Positions 54,301-61,425 of a stretch of DNA of 64,000 nucleotides are shown one piece after another; position 1 is the first letter of the stretch, and each line of letters begins with the position of its first letter. Below the pieces are notes generated by a model. It had not been told where the DNA came from. It was given only the letters and a program-made list of their open reading frames with translations, and did not search any database. Made by a program: the position numbers and the translations under genes. The DNA is from Parasphingopyxis marina (GTDB lineage Bacteria > Pseudomonadota > Alphaproteobacteria > Sphingomonadales > Sphingomonadaceae): NCBI RefSeq assembly GCF_014237875.1, contig NZ_JACJVJ010000001.1, forward strand, positions 1,538,501-1,602,500, in the 5' to 3' direction.

Positions 54301-56500
54301 CGAAATGGATCGTGCGGTTCAGCGTTTCGGCGATCGAACCGTCGGCGTTGACGACTTCGGCGACCAGCGTGTTTTCACGCGGTTCGATACCGATGCCGCG
54401 CCACAGGCTCACCGAAACCGTGTTTGCAGGGTTGGTCCGCATCCCGTCGAACGCGATCGGCGCGGCCGCTTCGCCGTTGACCGACAGGCGGACGGTCTGG
54501 CCCGGGCGGTGCTTGATCGCAACGCGCATGACGCGGGTGCGCGGATTATAGTCCTCGGCCGGGAACAGCCAGTCGATGCCGGGCTGCTGGCCAGTCAGCC
54601 AGTCACGCTCGGCGCCGGCGGCTTCTGCGTCGCTGAGCGGTTCGGGACGCGTGATGGTGGGCGCGGCGCCTTCGGGGGCCTCGCGCGGAGCGACGGCACG
54701 AACCGTGAAGTCGGTGCGATAGAGACCGCCGCCCTGACCTTCGACGAAGCGCGAAAAGGCGCGGCCGGCAGAGCGGGTGTTGCGCGCGCAATCCACGGCG
54801 GCCCGGTCGAGCGGCAGGGTGGACTCGTCCATCTGCACGACATGGAGGCCGGGCATGACGGCTTCGAAGTGATAGCGTCCGTCTTCGTCGGTAACGGTGT
54901 AGCTGCCGTCTTCCATCATGATGCGGACGCCGCCGACGCCTGGCGCGGTGCGCGGGTCTACGCCGCAGCCGCCATCGACCACGCGGCCGATGATCGTCAT
55001 CCGGTCGGCAATCGTTTCGCGCTCGATGCGTACGGCGGCATCGGCGAGGTTGCTCACGGCGCCGCGATCGTCGCTGACGGTTGCGCTGTTCACGGCGTTG
55101 CCGGCGCGTGCCTGGGGCAGCACCTCGGTGATATAGGTAAGCGCCGCCGCCTCGCCCGCCGCCAGTGCGGGAATGGCGACCGAGAATTCGCGGCCGTCCG
55201 GGGCGATATCGGCGGGGGTCGGCAGCGGCTGGCCGTTCAGGCGGAAAGTGTCGGGGCGCAGGCGGAGCTGCGGCGGCAACCGGTCGGTCACGGTCAGCGG
55301 GCGCGTGGGGCGCGAAGGATCGACGCTCGACACCGTGATCGCAAAGAGTACGGGATCGCCGGGCACGGCGCGCTGGCGGGAGGCCTGCTTCTCGATCAGC
55401 AGTTCGGCGGAAGGCCGGTCGACCGGGATGTCGATGGTGACCGGCGTGACGCCGCCGAGCAGGAACACCTCGCCGAACGATCCGACGACGATGTTGAAGG
55501 GTTCCCCGTTGGAATCGACAAGGCCCGCCAGGTCCTGCGGGCTTGTCTGCGAAAATCCCAGATAGGGCTCCGGCACCTGTATCGTCATTCGGTACTGGCC
55601 GGGCGGCACTGCGGGGAAGAAAAATTCGCCTGCTGCCGGGCGGTATGTATAGCCGCTACTGTCCGTGACGGCCTCTCCGGTGACCACGGTTGCGGGATAT
55701 AGGGACAGGCCGTCGTCGCCGAACACCTGGGCGGGCTGGCCGGTCTGGGCATCGATCAGCGTCACCTCGACGCCGTTGACCGGCGCGCCAGTTTCGCTGT
55801 CGAAGACGACCGAGCCAAAGCTTTCGAGAATGTCCACGGCGAGCTCGCGATAGACCTGCGATCCATCGGAACTGTGGGGCGTAATGTGCAGCATCGCTCC
55901 GGGGACGACCGAGAGGACGCAATTTTCCGCGATGGGTGCGGGGGGCTGGGCCACGGTCCGGATGAAGCCGGCGAACAGGCCGGTATCGGCGCCGGTTTCG
56001 TGAAGAACCAGATGCTCGGTGTCTCCGGTATCGGTTTCGATGACCAGTTCGAACGTGTCTGCGGAACCCGGATCACTGTTGCTCGGTGCGTGTTCGACGA
56101 GGAACACCAGCGGTTCGCCGGGGCGGATCGCCGAAGCGCCCGAAATCGCCGCGGGCTCCAGAACCAGATTGGCATAAGCGCCGCCGAGCGGCTGCGATAC
56201 ATAGGGCGGGGTCGCGATGCAGCTTGTGCCAGGCAATTGCACCATTATCGCACTACCGGAACCGGTAATATCACCGAATTGGTACAAATTGATGTCCGGC
56301 GGGGCAATCGTTTCCTCGACAGCGAGATCGACCTGGTTGGACGCCAGCCGACGACGCGCCGCTCCCTCGTCCCATTCAGCAAAAGCCGTATTGCTGATGG
56401 TCCGTGCCGTTTGCGCATGGGCTGTCGAACCGACCGGCGCACACAGCGCAGCGGCCAGTGCAAAAAGCATTGCACAGGCTAGGAGGAAAGGATTGCGCAT
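51371..56500 (-). CDS. Giant DUF11/SdrD-like outer-membrane barrel protein
   Basis: 1709 residues from ATG 56500; signal peptide to about 30 (CAPVGSTAHAQ). In order: N-terminal beta region; a carboxypeptidase-regulatory-like unit (about 228-320); a DUF11 unit (about 363-490, ASRQRAVPGDPVLFAITVSS, TDRLPPQLRL); an SdrD-B-like unit (about 503-565, GGVRIMMEDGSYTVTDEDGRYHFEAVMPG); a bacterial Ig-like unit (about 745-845, RPVIAVRLTDRDGRPVHHG); then about 850 residues of alternating beta strands ending in Phe (QTFSDLGF), as in outer-membrane barrels. Last gene of a four-gene operon of related secreted proteins. Perhaps a surface anchor or exporter (inference). Confidence 0.78.
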   Translation of the reverse strand: MRNPFLLACAMLFALAAALCAPVGSTAHAQTARTISNTAFAEWDEGAARRRLASNQVDLAVEETIAPPDINLYQFGDITGSGSAIMVQLPGTSCIATPPYVSQPLGGAYANLVLEPAAISGASAIRPGEPLVFLVEHAPSNSDPGSADTFELVIETDTGDTEHLVLHETGADTGLFAGFIRTVAQPPAPIAENCVLSVVPGAMLHITPHSSDGSQVYRELAVDILESFGSVVFDSETGAPVNGVEVTLIDAQTGQPAQVFGDDGLSLYPATVVTGEAVTDSSGYTYRPAAGEFFFPAVPPGQYRMTIQVPEPYLGFSQTSPQDLAGLVDSNGEPFNIVVGSFGEVFLLGGVTPVTIDIPVDRPSAELLIEKQASRQRAVPGDPVLFAITVSSVDPSRPTRPLTVTDRLPPQLRLRPDTFRLNGQPLPTPADIAPDGREFSVAIPALAAGEAAALTYITEVLPQARAGNAVNSATVSDDRGAVSNLADAAVRIERETIADRMTIIGRVVDGGCGVDPRTAPGVGGVRIMMEDGSYTVTDEDGRYHFEAVMPGLHVVQMDESTLPLDRAAVDCARNTRSAGRAFSRFVEGQGGGLYRTDFTVRAVAPREAPEGAAPTITRPEPLSDAEAAGAERDWLTGQQPGIDWLFPAEDYNPRTRVMRVAIKHRPGQTVRLSVNGEAAAPIAFDGMRTNPANTVSVSLWRGIGIEPRENTLVAEVVNADGSIAETLNRTIHFGDAPMRAELVRERSLLVADGVSRPVIAVRLTDRDGRPVHHGLTGDFAVPSPYFPAVEADAQQARQLAGLERARPVWHVEGDEGIAYIELEPTTVSGSLAASFAFRDGEVAREQTIDLWLEPGDRPWTIVGFAAGTVGFNHLDRNLEELAADGEEVYTDARIALYARGRVTGRWLMTLAYDSDAERDESRFQGIIDPNQYYTVYADRSARGYDAASVRRLYLRLERPQFYAMFGDFETNFNETELARYNRSFNGVRTEFRNERVSATAFVADTPYRFRRVEIQGNGLTGPYAIGSTQLLANSERVTIEVRDRLRSNLILSSETLVRHIDYDVDYFNGTIRFREPILSRDSNLNPQFIVVEYEVDGIAERRINAGARVTWSTADQRLRIGATAIRDDDNQVETTMGAVDIRWRPDDSTEVRAEFAASNAEPGAAAASGTEDPGTATAWLVEAEHHSSSFDILAYAREQQDGFGTGQISGSQNGTRKFGFDGRAQLTDRITLAASGWHEDFLTRDARRIAGRAMLEYNGEQTDGRIGLIYANDSLSDGSTAESTLIQLGATQRFIDNRLTLDAQTEFALDDADSVDFPARHQITARFAATDWLTLVGGYEIADGGDFDAQTARIGFDLAPWSGARISLAGNQQEISEYGPRTFAAFGFAQSVVLDEHWSIDFTLDGNETLNGGIDPATVLNQDHPVASGGFVGNGTNPVLTEDFLATTFGATYRGDRWSWAGRAEYRDGEREDRYGLTTSLLRQIGEGSAVGGSFSWLRAEQEGGPSSEITALEVSLAHRPVWSDWSFLNKLELRSDSVDNAIAGQPGPIGSAALIATGDLRSRRIVNSFSLNWSPTTPLEDMFGGTDFLSRSEFSFFWGTRYVSDRIGTADVKGWSNLFGADVRFDLSEHVDIGASGSIREGNGGRAWTWSAGPNIGISPVENSWITVGYNFAGFEDRDFEEARYTRSGPYVTFRLRFDQQTFSDLGF

Positions 56501-56553
56501 CTTTTCAAGGCCGCCGGCTGCCGGACATTCGCCCGGCAGCCGACTTATGGCAC

Positions 56554-57654
56554 CTAGTCGATGGTCGCGCGGAAGGTGATGATTTCCGTGGTTCCCGCAC
56601 TCACCGTTCCGATCGTGGCCGATACTGTGCCCGCACCGAACGAACCGCCGGCAACGCCTGTGCTGTTGTCGCAGCCGGTCAGGACATCGTCGGCCGGATT
56701 GCCCGGCGTGCCGTTGTCGTCGATCGTTGCGGTGCCGCCGATCACGATCGAACTGCCCACGAAGGTGGTGTTCGCCGGGAGCGGATCCGAAATCGCAACA
56801 TTGGTGGCATCCGCGCCGCCCGCGGCGTTGGTTACCGCGATGCAATATTCGACTGTGGCGCCCGGGATCGCATAATAATCCGTGGCTCCGACAATCGGAT
56901 AGTTGGCGCTTACGACCGTGCTGGACTTCAGCGCGGTCAGGCTGGCGGCGGCGACCGTATAGTCGTCGTCGTCCGACGCGATGCCGTCATAGACGCCGTC
57001 GGAATCCGCGAAGACGGTATCTTCGGCAGCGGTATCGCCACCGGTCGTGGCGGTGATCGCGGCACCCTCGGCGCCGGTTGTGCCGTTATTGCCTTCGCGT
57101 GCCGTACCGGTCAGCGTGACGCCGGCGACATCGCCGTTCGTCGCGCCGGCACCGATATCGCCGACGATGAAGACCCGGCGGGTTTCGTCGGCCGCCATCT
57201 CGTCGAGGAAGGTGACGAGCGTGTCGAAGGCCACATCGAAATCGCCGCTGGCATCGGTATCGACATAGATCTGCACGTTGCTCACGTTGATCGTGTCGGT
57301 GCCGCCATGCGTCGCCGCGCCGCCCGCAAGCTGCGAAGCGCTGAGGCGGATGTCGATGATGTCGTTCGAGACGTTCGTGACGAGGAACGTCGTATAGGCG
57401 TCCTGCTCGTTCGGTACCACCGAAGTCGTCGCATTGCCGTCTTCGGCAACCGTCAGGTTGATCTTCCGGTCAACGACGAAAGTGTCCGATGCCGTCACGT
57501 CGGTCTGCGATACCCCCCCGACCTGATATGCGACGGTCACATTGTTCGTGATGCTCGACCCCGCAGTGGTGCCGTCCGCCAAAGCAGGGCTCGCGGCCAA
57601 GACCGCAAACGTTGCACCGCTGACAGAAGCAAGCAATTTTGTCATAGGTTTCAT
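56554..57654 (-). CDS. DUF11-type secreted repeat protein
   Basis: 366 residues from ATG 57654 (ATG 57645 possible); signal peptide to about 26 (FAVLAASPALADG). Acidic, with Asp/Thr/Ala-rich loops (VQIYVDTDASGDFDVAFDTLV, DSDGVYDGIASDDDD). C-terminal DUF11 unit YYAIPGATVEYCIAVTNAAGGADATNVAISDPLPANTTFVGSSI. The end (VSAGTTEIITFRATID) parallels that of the 332-residue paralogue at 58204, so the two are duplicates. 53 bases before the giant gene. Confidence 0.8.
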   Translation of the reverse strand: MKPMTKLLASVSGATFAVLAASPALADGTTAGSSITNNVTVAYQVGGVSQTDVTASDTFVVDRKINLTVAEDGNATTSVVPNEQDAYTTFLVTNVSNDIIDIRLSASQLAGGAATHGGTDTINVSNVQIYVDTDASGDFDVAFDTLVTFLDEMAADETRRVFIVGDIGAGATNGDVAGVTLTGTAREGNNGTTGAEGAAITATTGGDTAAEDTVFADSDGVYDGIASDDDDYTVAAASLTALKSSTVVSANYPIVGATDYYAIPGATVEYCIAVTNAAGGADATNVAISDPLPANTTFVGSSIVIGGTATIDDNGTPGNPADDVLTGCDNSTGVAGGSFGAGTVSATIGTVSAGTTEIITFRATID

Positions 57655-57732
57655 TGCTTTAGTCCTAATCCTGTCTTCTTCAGTGCCCTTCACCCCCCGG
57701 TCCGCTGGCACTATCGGCGGTATCTTCGACGG

Positions 57733-58191
57733 CTATCTGACGACGCCGCGAAAAGTCAGTTGTCCGGACCCGTTGCCGGCAATCGGCTCGGCCAGGGTCC
57801 AGCGAATATGCGTGACGTCGTCGGCGCGCGCCGGACGCTCGGTGCCGTCCTCTTCGGTAACGATGAGGTCGGCGAGCAACCCGAAGACCGTGCCGCCGTC
57901 GACGGAAAATTCTGCGCCCGGGCTATCGGTGTCGCGATAGGCGACGGCGTCGGGCATCGGATTGGTCGCCGTGAAATTCGCGACCGGTTCGGCGCTGCTG
58001 TTGCGATAAGTCAGCACGAAGACGAGGCTATCGCCGGGAACCACCTGGGATGGTTCCGTATGCGTAACGGTTACGGTGCCGTCGGCCTGTTCTACATTGC
58101 GTTCGACGAAGACCTCGCTGCTGAGCTCGACCTGGTTGGCGAGGGCGGCGGCCGGTGCGAGAAGCGCGAAAAGGGAGATGAGGAATTTCAT
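57733..58191 (-). CDS. Small DUF11-like secreted protein
   Basis: 152 residues with signal peptide (ISLFALLAPAAALAN). One DUF11-like beta domain: VPGDSLVFVLTYRNSSAEPVANFTATNPMPDAVAYRDTDSPGAEFSVDGG, then HIRWTLAEPIAGNGSGQLTFRGVV. Single-domain member of the operon; it resembles only the C-terminal unit of its two larger neighbours. Thirteen bases after the preceding gene. Confidence 0.78.
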   Translation of the reverse strand: MKFLISLFALLAPAAALANQVELSSEVFVERNVEQADGTVTVTHTEPSQVVPGDSLVFVLTYRNSSAEPVANFTATNPMPDAVAYRDTDSPGAEFSVDGGTVFGLLADLIVTEEDGTERPARADDVTHIRWTLAEPIAGNGSGQLTFRGVVR

Positions 58192-58203
58192 TGCTGTTCT
58201 CCG

Positions 58204-59202
58204 TCAGTCGATAACGACCTGAAATTCGATGACACGGGTGGTGCCGCCGGCAACATTGCCGAGCGCGACCGAAATTCCGGTGCCGTCGAAGGCGCCCGCA
58301 TCGGCATCGGTGGCGTCGGTCAAACCCGAACCGTCGAGCGTGATGCTGCTGGCGACATAAGTGGTGTCCGACGGAACGGCGTCGGTGATCACGATATTGT
58401 TGAGCGTGCTGGAGCCGGTAACCTCGGCCGTCAGCGTGTAGGTGATGATCGAGCCGGGCACCTGCGTCGAACCGCCAAACGGATCGAGCACGGTCGCGGC
58501 CTTGGTGAGATCGAGATCGGCGTCGAAGATCGCGTAAAAGCCGCTATCGTCGCTCGTCGCGCCCGTCGAGCCGACGACAGCATCGCCGCCGCCTTCGCCC
58601 TGGCCGGCGAAAACCGTGCCCGGCGTACCGCTGCCGGTCGCTGCCGTGCCCGTGAGTTCGACTTCGCTGCGCTCGCCATCGGCGGCCGCCGGCATGTCGC
58701 CGAGGATGAAGACGGCGATCGTCTCGTCCGGATTGAGGACCGGCGGGCTGCCCGCATTATAGAGCGTGTCGACGCCGGCATCATAAATGCCGTTGCCGTT
58801 CGCATCTATATAGAGCGTCACGGCGTCGGGATCGAAATCGTCGCCGGCCATGTTCGGATCGATGGTCAGCACGACCGCTTCGGGGCCGTTGCCGCCATTG
58901 GTAACGGTGAAGGTGAGAACCGCATCGGCTTCGCCGGGGCTCGCGGAAACATCGCCGGGATCGGTAGAGGTAACGGCGATGTCGAGAATTTCGTCGACAA
59001 TCAGCGCAACCGGGTTGGAATCGATGGTGACGGTCGTCCCGCCATCGTCATAAGTCGCCTGGGCTGTGTTGACGATCGAAGTGCCGGCGAGGGTGCCGGC
59101 CGCATGGGCCGGTGACGCCATCGCGGCGGCCAGCGCCGCGGCGCTGCAAAGCGCGGCTTTCGCAGCTGAAATACGCGCAAAATGGCGCGGGTAGCGCAAC
59201 AT
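58204..59202 (-). CDS. DUF11-type secreted repeat protein
   Basis: 332 residues; GGGGGGA before the ATG; signal peptide to about 35 (AAAMASPAHAAG). First beta unit LDIAVTSTDPGDVSASPGEADAVLTFTVTNGGNGPEAV, a calcium-like Asp-rich segment LYIDANGNGIYDAGVDTLYN, and a DUF11 unit TQVPGSIITYTLTAEVTGSSTLNNIVITDAVPSDTTYVASSI. First gene of the operon and paralogue of the 366-residue protein. Probably cell-surface or extracellular. Confidence 0.8.
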   Translation of the reverse strand: MLRYPRHFARISAAKAALCSAAALAAAMASPAHAAGTLAGTSIVNTAQATYDDGGTTVTIDSNPVALIVDEILDIAVTSTDPGDVSASPGEADAVLTFTVTNGGNGPEAVVLTIDPNMAGDDFDPDAVTLYIDANGNGIYDAGVDTLYNAGSPPVLNPDETIAVFILGDMPAAADGERSEVELTGTAATGSGTPGTVFAGQGEGGGDAVVGSTGATSDDSGFYAIFDADLDLTKAATVLDPFGGSTQVPGSIITYTLTAEVTGSSTLNNIVITDAVPSDTTYVASSITLDGSGLTDATDADAGAFDGTGISVALGNVAGGTTRVIEFQVVID

Positions 59203-59487
59203 AACTGGTGTCCCCCCGGACTGATTTCGTCAAAAGTCCAGGTGGATATGGGGGAGTAAGGCTAAAAAGATGTAAAATTTCACCGGTTTTTTTACAGTAA
59301 AAAGGATATTATCCGGATGTTTTTCGATTTGAGAGGGTGAATATTTGTCTTCGTTAACGATCTATATTTTTAGATAGTAAATAAAGAGTAAACAAATCCC
59401 GACGAATCACGCAGCCCGATTCGCAGGGGCGCAATCCGCTTGACAGGGCTGGAGGCCTCCCCTAACTCGCGCGTCTTCAACGCCTAT
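59203..59487. promoter_or_regulatory. AT-rich control region of the DUF11 operon
   Basis: 285 bp without a gene between the DUF11 operon and tRNA-Asp. Much AT-richer than its surroundings (for example 59336-59398). It holds a TGTAAAA (59271-59277)/TTTTACA (59290-59296) inverted pair and an ATCTA-ATTTTT-AGAT-like stretch near 59366. No -35/-10 pair could be assigned with confidence. Confidence 0.4.
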
Positions 59488-59552
<65 letters not shown>

Positions 59553-59564
<12 letters not shown>

Positions 59565-59762
59565 TTTTCCTGTTTCCATCCACCGTAAAAGCGGCTTCAG
59601 CGGGACGATCCAGACGATCCCCGCCACCAGGTAGATCGGCAGCTGGACGAGCACCGGCAGTTCGCCGATCCACGGAGCTGCGCTGGCGATCAGCACGCAC
59701 CAGACCAGGATCAGCGTCAGGATCATCAGAACGCCGAAGGGTTTCCGCCAGGAAGGCGTCAT
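59553..59762 (-). CDS. DUF2842 membrane protein
   Basis: 69 residues from MTPSWRKPFGVLMI. Two membrane helices, then LPLKPLLRWME-like end VPLKPLLRWMETGKWRE, the full DUF2842 pattern of alphaproteobacteria. The ATG overlaps the fau stop (ATGA). The stop and last three codons lie antisense within tRNA-Asp, an unusual but intact overlap. Confidence 0.85.
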
Positions 59763-60328
59763 GACGCCACCGCAATCAGCCGCTCCGGCGTGGCAATGAA
59801 ATCGAGCGGAACGTCCCACGGATCGGCCGGCAAGGCATCGGCAATCTGGCACTCCCAGCAAAAGCCCACCGTCGTGAACGTCATTTTTCGGCCGAGTTCC
59901 GCCAGTTTTCGGTCATAATAGCCGGCGCCCTGTCCGATCCGGTTGCCTGAGCGATCGACCGCGGTCAGCGGCACCAGGATCAATGCGGGATCGATCGCGG
60001 GGCTGCCGCCCGGGGGTTGCGGTATGTCCATCAGCGGGCCGGGCAAAAGTTCTGCATCCCATTGCCAAAAGGCCATCGGCGCCTTTCGGTTCGCGAAGGC
60101 GGGCAGGGCGATCCGCTTGCCTTGCTCCCGCCAGCGGAGAAGCTGCGGCCCGGGATCGAGTTCGTCTCCGAAAGCGACATAGCCGGCCACGGTGTCGGGC
60201 AGTTCCAGCCCGGCCTCCAGGTGATCACACGCGGCCTGGGCTGCGGCCTTGCGGGCCGATGCCCCCAATTCCGATACGTAATCGTGCCGAATGTTCCGGA
60301 AACGCGCTCTCAATTCGTTCTTTGTCAT
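59759..60328 (-). CDS. fau: 5-formyltetrahydrofolate cyclo-ligase
   Basis: 189 residues. KNELRARFRNIRHDYVSELG start, LPAFANRKAPMAFWQWD (substrate), DLILVPLTAVDRSGNRIGQGAGYYDRKLAEL (ATP/Mg loop, about 115-145). Converts 5-formyl-THF to 5,10-methenyl-THF. Lies just downstream of the 6S RNA and zapA, the classical proteobacterial order. Confidence 0.95.
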   Translation of the reverse strand: MTKNELRARFRNIRHDYVSELGASARKAAAQAACDHLEAGLELPDTVAGYVAFGDELDPGPQLLRWREQGKRIALPAFANRKAPMAFWQWDAELLPGPLMDIPQPPGGSPAIDPALILVPLTAVDRSGNRIGQGAGYYDRKLAELGRKMTFTTVGFCWECQIADALPADPWDVPLDFIATPERLIAVAS

Positions 60329-60361
60329 GATCGCGCTCGTTCAGGTGGCGGGGCCGCCGTG

Positions 60362-60512
60362 GCCGTTAGCCCGAAAATCCTCTGACGCCAATAACGTCAG
60401 GTGGGCGCCATATGCACCGGGCCCGGACTCTATTTCAAATCCCGCAACCCGGACAGGGATAGCTCCCTTGGATGTTGTATCGCCTCAGGGATATTCGCAA
60501 AGGCGCGTACCG
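60362..60512 (-). ncRNA. ssrS: 6S RNA
   Basis: Minus strand, between zapA and fau as in most proteobacteria. The 5' part reads GAATATCCCTGAGGCGATAC, very like the E. coli CCCTGAGCCGATA segment, and pairs with TCAGAGGATTTTC near the 3' end to close the rod. A CTGACG/CGTCAG hairpin is at 60382-60400. It binds sigma-70 RNA polymerase and lowers transcription in stationary phase. Ends are estimates to about 10-15 bases. Confidence 0.75.
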
Positions 60513-60534
60513 GGCAGCGCCCGCCACAGCTGAT

Positions 60535-60840
60535 TTAGGATTGCGCGTCGTCAGGCGCAAGCCGCTCGCTTATTCCGTTCAGCCGATCGGCGAGATTCTC
60601 GATGCTGGAAAGCTCGCCGTCCGAAATCGAACGTTCGGCATTTTCGTCGGCTTCGTCGGCGAGCAGCAGCGCGGCGAACAGCAGCATCCGCGCTTCGCCG
60701 AGATTGCCGCCGACCGATGCCTTGGCCCGTTCGGTCCTGTCGTGCACCATCCCGCCAAGCTTTTGCAGCCGCGGTTCCTCGCCATCGCGGCAGGAAACGG
60801 TGTAGCTGTGACCGCCGATAGACAGGATGACATCAGCCAT
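60535..60840 (-). CDS. zapA: Cell division protein ZapA
   Basis: 101 residues. DVILSIGGHSYTVSCRDGEEPRLQKLGGMVHDR is the ZapA N-terminal domain; a long helix follows for dimer/tetramer coiled coil. Bundles FtsZ at the division site. Cotranscribed with the coiled-coil gene upstream (8-base overlap). Confidence 0.93.
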   Translation of the reverse strand: MADVILSIGGHSYTVSCRDGEEPRLQKLGGMVHDRTERAKASVGGNLGEARMLLFAALLLADEADENAERSISDGELSSIENLADRLNGISERLAPDDAQS

Positions 60841-61246
60841 GGTTTTGCGCCTCGGCGGTGGCGATCAATGTATCGAGACCGGAAAGGGCGGATTTTGTTG
60901 CCGATTCCAGCCGCTCGCACCGCTGCTGCAGCGCTTTATATTCGGCTTCGTCGATGCCGGATGCCGGCAATCCGGCCGGGCGTTCGGCGAGTTCGGCCCG
61001 CAGCCGCGCGATTTCTTCGTCCTTCAGCTTGCCGATATCGTCGAGATCCGCGCGCAGTTTCGCGATCGTGCGGTCTCTATCTTCGATCTCGCTGCTGTGC
61101 GCGGCACGGAGCGCATCGATTTCGGCCGCCAGTGCCGCTTCGGCTTTATCGCCGGCAGGCGCGGCGGCAGGTGCAGCTGCCCGGTCTAGCCTGGCGGCGG
61201 CATCTTCAATGCGGGTGAGGGCACGGGCGAGACGTTCGTTTCCCAT
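60833..61246 (-). CDS. Hypothetical coiled-coil protein upstream of zapA
   Basis: 137 residues, predicted mainly helical: ARALTRIEDAAARLDRAA, an Ala/Pro stretch, then a long heptad-rich helix (IDALRAAHSSEIEDRDRTIAKLRADLDDIGKLKDEEIARLRAEL). No enzyme motif. The overlap with zapA suggests a division-related role; this position often holds such a small protein in alphaproteobacteria. Start at 61246 chosen as first ATG of the helical part. Confidence 0.7.
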   Translation of the reverse strand: MGNERLARALTRIEDAAARLDRAAAPAAAPAGDKAEAALAAEIDALRAAHSSEIEDRDRTIAKLRADLDDIGKLKDEEIARLRAELAERPAGLPASGIDEAEYKALQQRCERLESATKSALSGLDTLIATAEAQNHG

Positions 61247-61425
61247 CGGCTTTGCATAGCAGGATGGCGCATGTCGGCAAGTCCGGCTGTCGCGCACGGG
61301 GCGCTTGTGGGCGCGACGGTTGACGATATCCCCATAGCATATCAATGGTCGCGCGCGCCTGCGACTCGCCGGCGTTCCGGCAGGGCCGCCGCACACCCTC
61401 TAGCAAGGCCGACAGGGGAACCCGA

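Noticed and set aside
51944-55702. Long plus-strand open frame (1252 codons) opposite the giant barrel gene
   Set aside because: Its translation is low-complexity Arg/Ala/Gly/Asp without domains, and it is exactly antisense to a gene with signal peptide and recognisable domains. It is a frame shadow caused by high GC.
56404-59115. Plus-strand open frame (903 codons) across the DUF11 operon
   Set aside because: Antisense shadow of three well-formed secreted proteins; no start context and no recognisable domain.
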